Below, in pieces: positions 26,901-39,420 of a stretch of DNA of 64,000 bases; positions within the stretch are counted from its first letter, which is position 1; every line of letters begins with the position of its first letter. The notes under the pieces were generated by a model that saw only the letters and a program-made list of their open reading frames with translations, was not told where the DNA came from and searched no databases. The translations under genes and the position numbers were made by a program. Location: the NCBI RefSeq assembly GCF_964204865.1, contig NC_135250.1:27209395-27273394 (forward strand), in the 5' to 3' direction. Source of the stretch: Styela clava. Its lineage: Eukaryota; Chordata; Ascidiacea; Stolidobranchia; Styelidae.

Positions 26901-29900
26901 CAATACAAATTTCCCTCGACATTTAGTTATATTAAATCGAAATAATTACGATTATTTCACACGCAAAACTGAAGAACAAGTAAGAGCCTTGCTTAAAGTC
27001 TTGCTCATAGAGAATTTTACTATACGAGTCATTGTCAAACTGCGATTATAAATTTGTGCCATTGCCTGTCTTCTGCGATTGTAATGTCGTCTACTAAGCA
27101 AATATAGGTGAATTATTACATTTTCAATAATATTTTTAATTGCCAAACAAAATAAATGCATGTGAAACGAGATACTAAAACCATGACGATTTAAAACATT
27201 TCTCTCATGAATATTACGAGGCATTTCCATTGTCCACGCTTTCTGGTCGCTGCTAGATATGTTCTAAAAATTGACTTGACTAATAAAATATGGCAACCCA
27301 CCTTCGACGAAGAAGAATGCTGAGATCTTGACGGTGAACTTCGTCTAGGGCTGCACGATCTATGTGGACTCGAAGATCTTTGCGGACTAGAACTTCTCAA
27401 GCAAGGACTACGAGCTCTTGGACTCCGAGGAGTGACGTCACCAAGTCTCTGCTTCAATGAACGAATCTCTTCTAGCAATCTGTCGTGTTCGGATTGGTAA
27501 TAGTCGATCTTTTCAATAAGTTCTTGCCTTGGGTCTGTGACAAAAACGAAAATATGTATTTAAAGTGAAAGTATCAAAATACACTTCTGAACATTATTTA
27601 ATGTTTAGTTTTAGCCCGAATTTCAAAAAAAATCCAGTGAATTTTGGCTGTTCTGAGGGATTCGGGAGTATATACTATATTTCTGTAATGTTTCGTCTCC
27701 CCAAAGTCAAGACCGTCTCATATATTTAAAGAATGAAAGATACTTTGGCAAGGTTCTCTAATATGTATGAGCTACATGGTGTGACGACAATGGCTTAGTT
27801 GTTAGAGCTCAACTATGTTGGTGTATCAAGTTAAAGATTAAATTTATTACATTTATCAAATTAAATGACCGCTAACTCCCCTGGGTATAATTATTTTGAT
27901 CGATTATGGGAAACTAGGAAGATTCCCGCTTTATTCGAGTGAACGTGTGAAAACGCATTATAAAAAAAAGTTCAATCGTCTGATTTAGGAAAATCGTTAT
28001 ACAAGGTAAATGGCTAATAGGAAATTTTTTACAACCTCATTTCATATATAGGGTGTCAATGAAGTCTGCAAATTTTTTAAAATTATAAAGGCAATTTATT
28101 GATACCATATATTGTTTTGGCCCTCACAGATGTATTAAATGACGTAAAAATATCTGAACAATTACTGATTTAAAACAAAAAACCTGGTTAAGATATATCG
28201 AGAACTGACTTTATAACAAAAATTGAAACCGTGAGAGGACTTTATGGACACCCTGTACATGAATAAAAAACTAGGATCCCTATAAGTCTTCATCTACTGT
28301 TTAAACTTTGACTACTGTTTAGCAACGATGGTCACTAATTTAGCCAAAGTGTCTTCCCGTTCATTTACATATTATAATAAGTTAGTATTTTAATGTTGAC
28401 TCACCGACATTTCGGTTTTTCGAAATGGCATCAATATGTCGTCTGAGATCTCGAACTTCCATTTTTAGGCCTCTATTATCTTCAGTAAGCTCATGACAAC
28501 GATTCCGTAAATCTCTCGCCTCTTCTCTCAGCTCACACAGCTCGCCTTGCAAATCTGCGGCGTCAGACGCCAGCATAAGGTTCTCCGCCGACAATTCGTT
28601 CAATCTTTCCATCTAACAAGAAAATAGATTACAACTTAGACTAGTGCTTTTAACCTTTTCGATGGAGCGAAACCCCGATGAAACAATCCAGAGGACCAAG
28701 GAACCCCTGTACAAGAGTTTAATCGTCTCTTATTGTCTGAACGGTGTAAACAATGGATATAAATATAACAAAATGATCTTAGGTCCACCAAGTTTACTGA
28801 TAGTAGCAAACCTAATAGGTATTTTATTATATCTAAACGATATACATATAATAATATAGAATAGACTCTCGCATTCGAATGGACTCTACTGACAGAACAT
28901 TAGGGGGCCTCGAACGTGCAATAATGCGTTGAAGATGAAATGTGTTAAGGTGGGCGAGATGGCCCAGCGGGAAAGGCCACACTCAACTGTGTTCGTATTC
29001 CAGGTTATACTTAATGGGCAGACAATGCAGAACCGGAAAGGTTACTGTCCTAAACATGGAGTGAAATGAAAAAGACACAAAGCTTTTTCTCACAGACTCA
29101 AGGCCCAAGGTAGAGATGCAAAATCGTGAAGACTTGAAATCAAGTCTTAAATTAAAATTTTGATAACAAAAACTTTGTTGTAAGCTTATTGAACGAATGA
29201 AATTTCAAATTCGACTCCTTAATGCAGGGAATTCAGAACTTAAACTCTGACTCCGGAGAGTTCTAAATTCCGGCTCCAACTCTGGAAAACATACCGAACT
29301 CCGATTGCACATCCTATGCCTGAGGCTTATTGTAATTGATTATAACGTACTTTGTCCTTCATGACGCTGTTCTCAATTTTCATTTCAGCAACTTCCCTTT
29401 CGTATCCCCTTCTCATTGAATCGCTGCTTTGACGCAACGAGTCTATCTCTGACTCTGCACGTGCAAGCTGACGTGACCTGGTGTAGAAAAGTACAATTTT
29501 AGTTTTTCCAATCTTCACAAAGCTGAGAAATGTTTTTAAAAAGCTTCGTAATTTTAGAATTTTTAAATTAATGGAACCTAAACACGCATGCATTTGTGTT
29601 CATTTCTTATTATATATAACGAATTGTCGCTTGACAGACTTTTTTGAAAAAGCATTTATGTATCTTCACCCCAAACAAGGTTATACATAGGCAACATTTG
29701 GCATGTGGATGATAGTTTGGAGTAATCACAATCTTAAGGCAAATAAAACACTATTGGGACATTATTCGTCATAGCAGAATGACTCAAGTTTTGAACCGTT
29801 GTGACTTCAAATGAAAATATTCTTGGTTTGAAACAGGCTTCTGGACAAAAGGGTTAATAAAGAAGTGAATCTTAGGGTGGATAAATGTTAAATGAACGCG

Positions 29901-30300
29901 CTCTATTCTCATATTCATAAAAATCTCATATGAGCACGCTACTTACTTTGACATTTGATAATAGGAGCGGCAGACATCACTACCAACATATACCAAAAAC
30001 ATTCCAATATCAGTAGTAAGTTTCCAGATTCAGCTTTGCCCCTCAATTCGGATGAAATTAGGACATTGAGTAGTTCGAAAAAAATCAATCACAATTTCAT
30101 TTGAAGAAACAAATAACCTTTTCGGTCGGTTCAAATCTTACACCAGCAGCTCTTTCATATGCTTCTTTGTGTAAAGTGAATTCGTGAGAACGACGAATAG
30201 AAAATCGGAAAAATTGGCGCAAAAATTATTGATTAAATTTATAAACCTACTTCGTATCATTCAAATGCTCCAATTCCTCTAATTGTTCCCGTAGACTCAT
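17941..30300 (-). CDS. Coiled-coil, RS-rich protein with C-terminal CAP-Gly domain (10 exons)
   Basis: Exons read on the minus strand: 30300-30251, 29477-29351, 28612-28405, 27534-27302, 24954-24780, 24284-24060, 20131-19906, 19419-19229, 18758-18713, 17998-17941. All introns are GT-AG, the phases join without a break, and the sum is 1539 nt (512 residues plus stop). Residues 1-150 are heptad-like and charged (coiled coil). Residues ~151-206 and ~341-400 are Arg/Ser/Pro-rich with repeated RSSSP/RSxSP. An acidic DDEDDD stretch lies near residue 310. Residues ~438-509 form a CAP-Gly domain: KYVGHLPG, VFVGVE, GTFQGSKYF and the closing PNKGIFAPFSKI are seen. CAP-Gly domains bind the C-terminal EEY/F of tubulin or EB proteins, so a microtubule or centrosome role is inferred. 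I do not recognise the orthologue. The start at 30300 is the first ATG in the first exon I found; earlier exons could exist. Confidence 0.85.
18080..18150 (-). mobile_element. SINE family 1, 3' fragment
   Basis: cggcttaatgatacggcaaa followed by ccgcggcctctcacccagtt parallels the 49.7-kb copy. It lies about 80 bases upstream of the last CAP-Gly exon. Confidence 0.6.
18443..18655. mobile_element. GGYRCTCC MITE, 213 bp
   Basis: Starts GGTACTCTCGTAGTATATGT and ends acatacttctggagcgcc. Flanks CAATTGGG / CAATTCGG match at 7 of 8. It is in the last intron-exon region of the CAP-Gly gene, 57 bases from exon 18713-18758. Confidence 0.9.
21582..21891. mobile_element. hAT-like MITE, copy A
   Basis: Starts cagtttttcccaacttttta, followed by ggctcgtggcc. 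Ends gggccccaattggaaaccgc. The left half (through acaattcatgctcaacaaag) matches the inverted copy at 31815-31982. Intronic in the CAP-Gly gene. Confidence 0.7.
21892..22066 (+). mobile_element. tRNA-like SINE (family 2), second copy
   Basis: agccttgcggttaaagcgtt followed by ggacttggc as box A region; gaaagggacctgtcctctca followed by aagtgcagtagc at the 3' side. It abuts the hAT-like MITE copy A. Confidence 0.45.
23041..23368. mobile_element. GGYRCTCC MITE carrying a nested copy
   Basis: The outer element starts GGTACTCCCGTAGTG at 23041, is interrupted, resumes at 23170 with tgtgtaccaggttaggg and ends near 23368 (acatacttctgtagtgtc). It lies in an intron of the CAP-Gly gene. Confidence 0.85.
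23056..23161. mobile_element. GGYRCTCC MITE, 106 bp palindromic form inside another copy
   Basis: Complete short element from GGTGCTCCCGAAGTATTCGC to gaatacttccggagcgcc. It is flanked by CCGTAGTG and GTGTAGTG (6/8), a duplication of outer-element sequence. Confidence 0.85.
23790..23950. mobile_element. Copy of the 53.5-kb Tc1-like repeat
   Basis: cttttgggtacaaagataca, then acaaacaggagttc and catctttgtagaagtaatta, match 53575-53650 in the same order. It ends ttaccctgtata. Intronic in the CAP-Gly gene. Confidence 0.5.
24588..24770. repeat. Minisatellite next to a splice donor
   Basis: Units around accaccaaaaaccttgcaaa then aacagtgaaaa, ~26-50 bases. The array ends about 9 bases from the donor of CAP-Gly exon 24780-24954. 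Confidence 0.75.
28049..28255. mobile_element. Tc1/mariner-like MITE, 207 bp
   Basis: Inverted termini (T/C)AGGGTGTC.ATGAAGTC / GACTTTATGGACACCCTG with TA on both sides (28047-28048 and 28256-28257). It is in an intron of the CAP-Gly gene and is related to the end at 57880-57988. Confidence 0.75.
28637..28860. mobile_element. hAT-like fragment
   Basis: Left end actagtgcttttaacctttt followed by cgatggagcgaaacccc resembles the GGTTNNNAACC termini of hAT MITEs. No matching right end was identified. It begins 25 bases upstream of CAP-Gly exon 28405-28612. Confidence 0.4.
28945..29100 (+). mobile_element. tRNA-like SINE (family 2)
   Basis: gatggcccagcgggaaaggc resembles a tRNA 5' half with box A; downstream ggaaaggttactgtcctaaa then catggagtgaaatg. 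The latter resembles gaaagggacctgtcctctca at 22010. Intronic in the CAP-Gly gene. Confidence 0.5.
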
Positions 30301-31814
30301 AAGAACCGGTATTGATGAAACAGAGATTAGAGTTAAAAACAGCCGTGAAGGCTTATACGTTGATTATATTATCTATGCTGTAATGAAATAAGAGGATTTT
30401 CAATTTATCTCTGGGAAATATTGGTGACTTTGATCGGATTTCTGATAAACCTGATTCGTTATGTTAACACCTTCGAGAAATGAAATTTCTGTAGATTGCA
30501 ATCATCCCAAATTTAGCAAATATGAAAATATTTCGACGGAAGGGAAAACAGTTTAGGTTTTATATAAGTCAACTCTTAATTTGAACACCGTTACCGGTGC
30601 ATCGCGAACCTCAATATTATACAACAATATTGGGATAAATTATCCATTCAATGACAAAATATATTTTGTTAGTGCCTTCTGCGCTATTGTGGATAGTGGT
30701 TTAATTTGTTATAAACGGGTTCACTTTTGTGTCTATTATGATAAGAACGGGTTCCCTTGTTTTATAAATCACGGCGAACTCATATACCTTGTGGTGGACG
30801 AATAGCAGCTAGCTTATTGCTGAGACATAAAGATGATCCAAAATATTGCTTGAAACGCGTTATTTGTAAAACTTAAAGACATAAAAAACAAGAAGAGGTT
30901 GTCCTGACTATCGTGACATTCCAAGAACCCCCTGAATTCCACTATTGATTGTGGCTCGCTACGAAGGAGGTGATTCAAATGGCGATTCTGGTCGTATATC
31001 TATCCTTCCTGCTCGATTATGGCCGGTATTATAGGCAGAGCAGCACGATCGATAAATAGCCTGCGATATTCGGAAACTAATTTTATGGCCTCATATATTT
31101 GTAACCAATGTAAATTTGAACTATCCCCTCATTCAACTACTGATCTACGTTTAATTGCAAATTGAATAAATAACTTACGTAGCCTCTATCTTTACTTTAT
31201 ACTTTCACTTTCCAAACCAGTTATATCAATGAGATTTTGACTAGTTAGGAGCTTGTGGCAATGTCGAAATTTAATTTTATATTCATATAACTTGAAACAT
31301 AGAAATACTATATTTGCGTATAACTTCACACCATTCCTGTTATAGAGCCATGCTCTACAATTAAATTCAATTTGACCTGGTCTTGCAGCCGACACAATAC
31401 ATTAGTTTTACATTCACAGGCCAAACCCTTTTGCCTACGGAGACCAGCTCGTGGCATTAAAGACATCATTTTATTAGCATATAACTTTACATATTTTTTG
31501 TTACAACGCCAGACTTTATCATAAATACAACGCGGCCATGTTTTATAGCCGGCACTGTCCGTCAATAGAACTCAAATGAGCCAATATTTTTGTCAAGGTA
31601 TCAGTCAGCTCGTCGCATTGTCGTACTTTTGCTTTATAATCATATAACTTCGAAATATCTCTGGCTAATGTCAAACATTATAATTGATCAAACGCTATCC
31701 GTCGGAATGATATAAGCCAAAACTTATATCTAGACAACTGATTTCACATTTTTCCCTTCGCAAGAAAACCCGTTCTTCATAGTTTTATTGCTGCTAGATT
31801 ATTAAAGGTTATTT

Positions 31815-31982
31815 CACAGGGTGTTTTCACTTTGAGCATGAATTGTTTGAGCATACTGAAATTTAGGATCCACCAATTAAAATAACACCATAAATACAAC
31901 TAAAAAATAACCGAGGGGGCCATGAGTGCTAAAAAGTCTCCGGAAGAGGGCCACGCGCCATAAAAGGTTGGGAACCACCGAT
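31815..31982. mobile_element. hAT-like MITE, copy B (partial, inverted)
   Basis: The reverse complement begins GGTGGTTCCCAACCTTTTAT and continues with CACTCATGGCCC, TTGTATTTATGGTGTTAT and ACAATTCATGCTCAAAGTGA, parallel to 21582-21740. Confidence 0.7.
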
Positions 31983-32167
31983 TCATAATCTTAAAACTTA
32001 ACACCTACCACTTGCTCATACCAAACTATAAATTATAATTGACAAACTACAGGACGCACGCGCTTGTTAAGTGATTCCTCAGCAATGCCATGTCTTTTTA
32101 TGTACACAACACCTCGTAACATTAAAACGTTACTTCATTACCATACACAAGTTACTTCACAAGTTTT

Positions 32168-32232
32168 CTGTTATAATAAATCGGAATAAAATTATGGCCT
32201 AAGCATAACCTGGTACACATACTACGGGAGTA
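32168..32232. mobile_element. GGYRCTCC MITE, right-end fragment
   Basis: Sequence aataaaattatggcctaagc followed by ataacctggtacacatacta and cgggagtac matches the right end of full copies. No left half was found. Confidence 0.65.
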
Positions 32233-32848
32233 CTTATTTTTGTCTAGATACCAGCTCACAATATTGTCTAAATTCCAATTTATCAATAACTTCATACCTT
32301 TCTGTTGTAATGCTGAAATTTAGAAATAATCGAATGCGGGCTTATCTAGAAAATCATCTATACTTTACGTGAATATGTCAAACTTTTCATCTAGGTACCA
32401 GTCCACGCATTGCCGAAATTTTACCGGTATCTATTCATTAACCGGCTTCCACTTCACTCGACTAAGTACATGTTACGTATTGTTCTCGCACTCGAAATCC
32501 GTTTTGTCCTAAACGTGCTTGATGGATTATTACTGGAATGTTTTTCGTAGTTGAACAAATTGATCAGCCGGATTGGACCACGTGTGCCCGATGGGAGAAA
32601 TATTTAAATTAATAGAAATGAGGCCCGTGAGGAGTTTTTGTGGCATCATTTTATTTCATAACATAGAAAGTACATTTATATCGTCGAAAGAGATTATGTT
32701 ATGCTTCTGTATAACTCTTACACTATCTCGCACCCCTGTCACATAAGGATTCGAAGCAGTGAGCGAGCAATGAGGAAGGATCGCAGTTCAATAAGAACTA
32801 CCCTGGTTGCCTAGTACCATATGTATATGTCTCGGCATCTTGGATAAA

Positions 32849-33045
32849 TGTCAAGGATAAATAAAACACAGCCGGGGTAAAGAAAAACGATGTAATTTTT
32901 CAACGTTTCGAATTTCTATACCGAGAAACTTCCAATTGAAACTTTCCGTATCACTCCCGGATGAAGTTTTTCTAGATAGAAATTCGAACGTTGGCAAATT
33001 ACATCTTTTTGCTTTACACCGGTTGTGCTTTATTTATCCGTGACA
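32849..33045. mobile_element. Foldback MITE with ~70-bp inverted arms
   Basis: Left arm TGTCAAGGATAAATAAAACA through gatgtaattt and cgaatttctat. The right arm is its complement with ~85% identity by eye, ending tgctttatttatccgtgaca. About 197 bp in all. Confidence 0.8.
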
Positions 33046-34884
33046 TGAATATACCTGTTGGCAATCATGCGACAACTTGGATTAATTATATAACTTTGAA
33101 TACATATATAACAATCGCGGATCAATATCAATTTGCTTTTGTAATATGTTGAGTAATTTTAAAACGCTAAAAAAGCCAAATTAGCCCAAATAATATTGTT
33201 GAATCCTATCAACTTCATACTGCGCCTACAACTTACGCCTGAGCAATTATGTAGCTAGCCCCTTGCTCTTATCCCCGCAGTGAAATAGCAGGGATTTCGA
33301 CAAGGCAGTAAATAAGAATATAATTTCTCAAGGAGAAAGAACTAGTCCTTCCTCTGCCCTTGTCGATCAAAAGTATAATTCCATATTCATCGAAAAACAA
33401 TAATAATATTCCTCAAGGTCGTCCGGGGTCTATGACGAAACAATATCAAACATAACCTCTCCTAGTTTGAATGAAGTGGGATCGTTTCAAGTCGGTCTGC
33501 TATGGTCTTCGTTTAAACTTTTAACATAAATACATTCATGAATGGCCTATGCTACTGATATATTACCTTAACGCTTAATCTACGGTATTTACAGTATCCA
33601 AAACATATATCGAGCCACCACATCTCGACCCTGTGGCAAATTGCTACAAAGGCTGAAATAGCTGAATGTAAGTTGATCGTTGAAACGCCGCCTTTCATAA
33701 CAAAACGAAAGATTCCGCTTTTGTTAGTAACCGATCGCGTTTCAAACAGTGTTTATTGTGACTTAAATTGGCTCCGCTATATTAGAAAGTAAGGCCGTAC
33801 ATGTTGGTGTCTATCTTCTTCCGATCAAAACCACTGTTAATTAGGTTGGGTTCTATTAGATTTCGCTTACTCACTGTAATAACAATTGGGCTTATGTCAT
33901 GAGTCATGACCTATGACTTGACTTACTTTATAATCATATGCTTTCAAAGGCCATACATGCTTGAAATTTACTCAAATTCTAATTTTGAAGCCCATTATGC
34001 TGAAATCCGTATGCTTGCAACTTGTGATTGACCCGTGTCCTGAATGGTCCTTATTTTTTTTTTTTTTTGAAGATTAATAGAAACAAAAAACATAAATTAG
34101 AAAATTGGCGCTAGTGCAATAACAGAAATCGTACCAAAACTAAATTGAGTTATAGTTATGATCTATAAACATAGGGTTTTATTATTTTTTCGACCCACCT
34201 CCTTATCAGTGAATATCAACTAATCTGCTGGAATGACTATCATGCGGTCAGGCAGTTTGAAATGTACCGATTCACAGCAGCTGAATTAGTTACAATAGGT
34301 AACTGGCAACTTTCCCCAACGAATTTCGGATTACACATATGTACAGTATATATTTTCGATCATATTTCTGCTTCTCTATTCTAAACTATTCGCCTACCTT
34401 GCTTACCACCGAAAACTGTTAACCTAGTCACAACTGGGACACTCCATACGGATTCCACACAGGAGGTAATCATTTGACAAATATACTTCACGATCGATAG
34501 CGCTATAATTTTGCGGCTTATCAAGTATGACACAGAAACGGTTCCGAGTAGAATTATAAGAAAGATAATAGAATTGAACATCATCGATTTTTTATGACTT
34601 TAAACCGCTGCAAACGTATCTTGTCTGTCGTCGATGTAAATTCTCAAAATCGAGAGATTATCCATTTATATTTGATCATGTATGAAGGATTGATGCACGA
34701 AGCGGCGTGGGCACTCACAATCGATGGCCATGAATAGTATCTGACTAATGATGAGTCCGGCTCTTTTCATTCATGCATGGCGCGGATATTCCTAAATGTT
34801 TTTCTTGTCATAACAACTATCAAATTTTGCCGTTGGTTTAACAACATTCTTAAACTTGGCATTTCTCGAAGACATGTGTGATCT

Positions 34885-35130
34885 ATTATTGAAAATAATC
34901 TTTTTGCATACATCGGCAAAGTTGAAAATTTACACTTTTGAAATATCAGAACCATGTCTTTCCGCCAGAGATGAGCGGGATTTTAGTATTTGATATTAAT
35001 TTTGAACACACTCCTCAATGCACTTTGAGTTGATGGGTACAAAATATTTTATTCTTGCGTAATTTGATGCTGAAAATAATCTTTTTGCACACACCAGCAT
35101 ACGTGAAAATTACACTTTACACTTTCGGTA
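34885..35130. repeat. Tandem pair, ~190 bp apart
   Basis: tgaaaataatctttttgcat acat and tgaaaataatctttttgcac acac, each followed by gtgaaaatt(t)acact. Confidence 0.6.
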
Positions 35131-36178
35131 CAAGTATGGTTGCGTTATACATTATGAAACAGGACTTCAGTTACGAACCAGAAGGCAAGCAAAAATACCA
35201 AATGTTTTCTCATATACATCTAATAAGATTTCGATTCCAAAATCCAAACATATCTCAATGCTGCAAGCACGTTCGCCGTCCCTATACCTACAGTTCTATA
35301 CTTTCACTCCAATCTTACAAAAATGCAGATTTATGAGACTACCCATTGAGAATCAGGCCCAGTTGTAATATTATACTCTAAGCTGACCCTATTCGTTCAT
35401 CCCATACTGCAATAAGACAATCACAGTTTGGCAGCATTGAGGCTCAAACTTCAAATAGAGAAATGACTATGATAGCTTTTTCATAAAATGTGGAAGCTAA
35501 ACTCTCAAATCTTCCTTCGATAAATTTACTCTACAATTTTGCGAGTATGTAATCTCAAATACACAACGTGAAAATAGCAAGATAACTGTATATATGCTAC
35601 TAATACCTAAACTTGAACATCCACTTCATATTTGAAACTGCTAAATAAAAACGCAGCATAGCCTCCTGTTCGAAAACCTGTATTCCCGCCTTCACCGATT
35701 TAAAAAATCAACTGTTGAATATTCGTAGTATTTGTTTACATAGAACGCCGGACATTATTCAGTTAAAAGTACGCGTTAGAACGAATGTTTACTCAGGACT
35801 CAAAAATGTACTTTACTTCAACTCCCGTGAGTTTTTATCTATCGCATGCATGTCCGAGCTTGATTATTATATGAAGCACTCTCTAACAACATGCTTTATC
35901 AAGATATCACAGTTGGAAATACTAAAAGTGAAAATTGAAGATTTTCTCAAAAGGGCATGTCGTTACTGACTCAATTTATTTTGCTATAACAATGGCTGTA
36001 AGCTATATATCATATAAACTGTCATTTCGCTTTTTTATTGAAAAAGCTTACGCTTGGTTTGGATATTCTTCATTGCGCAATGTACAATTATTTTGCTTGT
36101 TCGCAGTTTCTAGATAGATGAAATTTGGGGTTATATGTCCAAGTTCGTAGACATTGGATTTTACTAGACATAATTCGG

Positions 36179-36256
36179 ACCTCCTGAAGTATGCGCACAA
36201 CCTGAATTCAGTTAGCCTTGTTAACCTGAATTCTGTACTAGGTTAGGGTTCAGGTT
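36179..36256. mobile_element. GGYRCTCC MITE, palindromic-form fragment
   Basis: Starts GGACCTCCTGAAGTATGCGC, then acaacctgaattc and ttagggttcaggtt. The outer right arm is missing. Confidence 0.7.
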
Positions 36257-38046
36257 TAATGAAATATCCTTTCACATTCTCTTAAATTCCTCAAAAAATA
36301 CTCATTCCACATATTAAAATATACCATATATATTAGCCTACATATTTAGGGCTTATTCCTCGTTAAATCCATTTGTGCTGGAAATTTACATTAAACATTA
36401 AAAACAAAAAAAATTAACGAAATCATGATTGCTTTAACCTAGAACGTAATACGGTTTAAGATGAGATCAAATTGCGCTATGTTGATTTTAACTTTATTAC
36501 GCTATTCCATTCCATATTCAGGATATACTGATCGATATATTTCCTACAGCATGTATACCTTCCCTCTAATAAAATAAAGCTTTCCTGGCGATACCTCTTC
36601 GAAGGCGTCCACACCGGTACGCGGGAAAGTTGATATTCTTCATTGTTTACGGTTATAGAATCCGATTGTTCTCAAAATTATTATTGTTTCCTTTTGTTTT
36701 ACAACACACTAGAGAGCCGGCAGGAGCCAATTATTATTTATTCACGTCCAGCAAGCCATAAATTTTATCTTTTCATCGGCGTAACTTTTTAACAAAAAGT
36801 AAGTTAATGAGCAGAGGTGCCCTCAATTTTTCCGCGTCGCAGCGGGCTGTCTATTATAGTGGCGCACGCTTCCTTGTTGATTATGACGCAAACAATGTAA
36901 TAATAAATTTGAACAAAACTTATTAACATGTATGACCCCATATGTGATATTTAGCGAATTTTATTTCAAACAAATACAATTGAGTTACGACAAGGACTAT
37001 TAAAAACAAACAATAGCACCAAAGCATTGCTAGCATCCACTTATTGCTAATAAATTACACCACAAAATTATACTATCTACCAGGGGCCGGATTTATAACT
37101 CCAATTTTGGCAAAGTTTTATTTCCTGTTTTTACAAGGCACTTATACACTTATTCTCCGACCAAGTAAAAACAGCTACTCAATATCCATGAGGTACTCCC
37201 ATTTTTGAAAGGATTGGAAGGTTTTCCAGTTCGATTTTGCCTACGCAAATTATTAATTAAACACTTTGTAAAGTGGTGGGCATAGATGTCGAACCTGAGA
37301 TGTGTAACCTGCGATGCTAAGAAAGTTAAGTTTTGCAGAATAGCTTTTCTTTTCTCGAATTGCGTGGGCAGGGATACTATTAATTAACCCCCCTGAATTC
37401 CACTGACAGATAATAAATAGTCCTTATTCGGTCTTGAACAGATCAAATGACATAACCAGAGCGTAGGAGTGATTTGTCACCATTTCCCCATGCTAACCGA
37501 ATGTTGTTTAAATAATACAAATCGGATACAGTGATGTGAGTTTCTGAATTTGCAATCTGATTGATTCGAAGCAATTTTGAAATTACGCCGTGATTCTGAT
37601 TCAAAAAGTATGATGGCAAATTGAGATGACGTGCGTCAAACGAGACAAGTGAAGACTCGCTCTCTCATAACTATATTTGCTGGCAAATGGATCAATTCTG
37701 TCGCCATGATGTGGTTAGAATTGAGTTTGGTATTTAGAGGGTATCTTTGAGAGTAATCATTGCTTTTGAAGAAGATATTTTTGAATAGATGGATTGAAAA
37801 TTTTAAAAGCAATACTTTAATCTCTGTAGAGACTCTCTCTTTATAAATAGTGCGGCGATCGGATGTATTCGATTCGGGCCGTTCCGATTCAAAAAAAATA
37901 TTGAAAACTTAAATCTCGATTTCACTGGTGCAATCAAATTTTGATGCCATAAATTCGAAATTGATTGGTAAGTTTTCTGTATATTAAAATTGTAGACATG
38001 CTGAACATTCTCATCTCCGAATATATAATAAATTGCTATTTAAGAA

Positions 38047-38200
38047 GGTATTCCCGAAGTATGTGAACCAATATGGCAAACACCAAAACGTAGTATGTGT
38101 ACCAGGGCAGGGTTAGGTCATAACTTCAGGTACAAATACTGAGTGAGTCCCTTGGCTAGTCCCCGAACTCGTAATAAGGAAAATTGGAATAAAATTACGT
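38047..38200. mobile_element. GGYRCTCC MITE, partial copy
   Basis: Left end GGTATTCCCGAAGTATGTGA, then accaatatggcaaacacc and gtgtaccagggcagggttag, then gtccccgaactcgtaataag from the inner right half. The right terminus is missing. Confidence 0.7.
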
Positions 38201-39271
38201 GGTATCAGAGCATTATCTTGATCGTTATAAGATGAAATTGTTTTTTCACAGCTATATTCTATGATTTTTGCTTTACTCTTTCGCTCTAAAACAAGGACAC
38301 GGAAGTCAAAACAAAGTAGTACCGGTATGCAATATGTCACAGCGGATTACCGATACCGCAATCTTCACTACTAAAGTGGACGCCGAACCGCCACAAGGTG
38401 CGAGGTCTTTGATGACGTCATCACACAAATCCCATAGAAATTTTAGAAATAAATAAAAGCATATGCCCTCTAGCGAAAAATTCAATCTTCAACAACTGGG
38501 AATGTTAAAGCAATTAGTCCAGTAGTTATTGAGAAAATCGAATTATTCCCAACGATAAGTAAAATAATGCCAATTTCGTGTCCAAGAATTCAATACAGCA
38601 AGGTTCATCTTCTCTGTACTACGATATTGTATTCCTATGATCCTACATTACCTTGTGCAAATTTCTATGCTGAACAAGACGAAATTTACTAGCAGAAAGT
38701 TTGCTTATTAAGAGTCTTGTTGTTCGGGAAGGAGTTGTAAAACACTTATTAAAAGTCTTCACTTTAACACAGAAAAATTTGGGGATCCATGAGCTTCCAT
38801 AACAAGAGGACGGGCTTAGGCCACTGCAACCTATGCACCTGTAGTACGCCCTGAGTGGGATTCGCAGTAATTTTTTAGATGCAAATTATCAAATTAAACC
38901 TTTGTAAATTATAATTGTGTACAAGTCTGCGTGTTTATTCAATACGCGTTAGATTTTTAATTTAGTTCTTGGTTAAAAGGTACTAAATTATTATGACAAG
39001 TAATTACAAATTCTTAATTTTGTGTTGTTATCATTATATCTACCCAGCGTTGGTGGAGCGCAACACTTTTGTCGTGGGGCTCCGCTATAGTTAAAGCTGA
39101 CTCTGGATAGACTGCGGGGTAACAAATCTTCTTCATACAAACGAACCTTCTTTCTCAGTTGAAAATTATTTAAGGTGTCATGGAATCCAAGTTCAATGGA
39201 AACGTTGACATTGTTTTTCAATATATATCTCGTATGCATATGTAAGAAGATTTGGACAGAGCATACTGTTA

Positions 39272-39420
39272 GAGCAGCGTTTCCAAAACTTTTTTGGCCA
39301 CGGAACATTTACACTTTTTATTTGCTTCGAGGAACATCCAAAAAATGAAAGTGTAAAATTGATAAATAAAATTGTTGTAACGCAGCGGTTCCCGAAGGGT
39401 GTTGCCAAATGCGCCACGAA
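39272..39420. mobile_element. hAT-like MITE fragments
   Basis: gcagcgtttccaaaactttt followed by ttggccacggaac, and cagcggttcccgaagggtgt followed by tgccaaatgcgccacg, resemble hAT termini. Boundaries are uncertain. Confidence 0.4.

Larger units (their letters stand above)
31230..32430. repeat. Degenerate tandem repeat, ~160-200 bp units
   Basis: ggtatcagtcagctcgtcgc attgtcg, agaccagctcgtggcatt, agataccagctcacaatatt gtc and ggtaccagtccacgcattgc cg recur. Most are followed by t(t/a)atnatataactt(c/t). The region contains no supported gene. Confidence 0.5.

Noticed and set aside
34381-34584. ATG frame starting MMFNSIIFLIILLGTVSVSY with a possible donor
   Set aside because: It looks like a membrane-anchor first exon, but I found no second exon, and its phase does not join to the first CAP-Gly exon.
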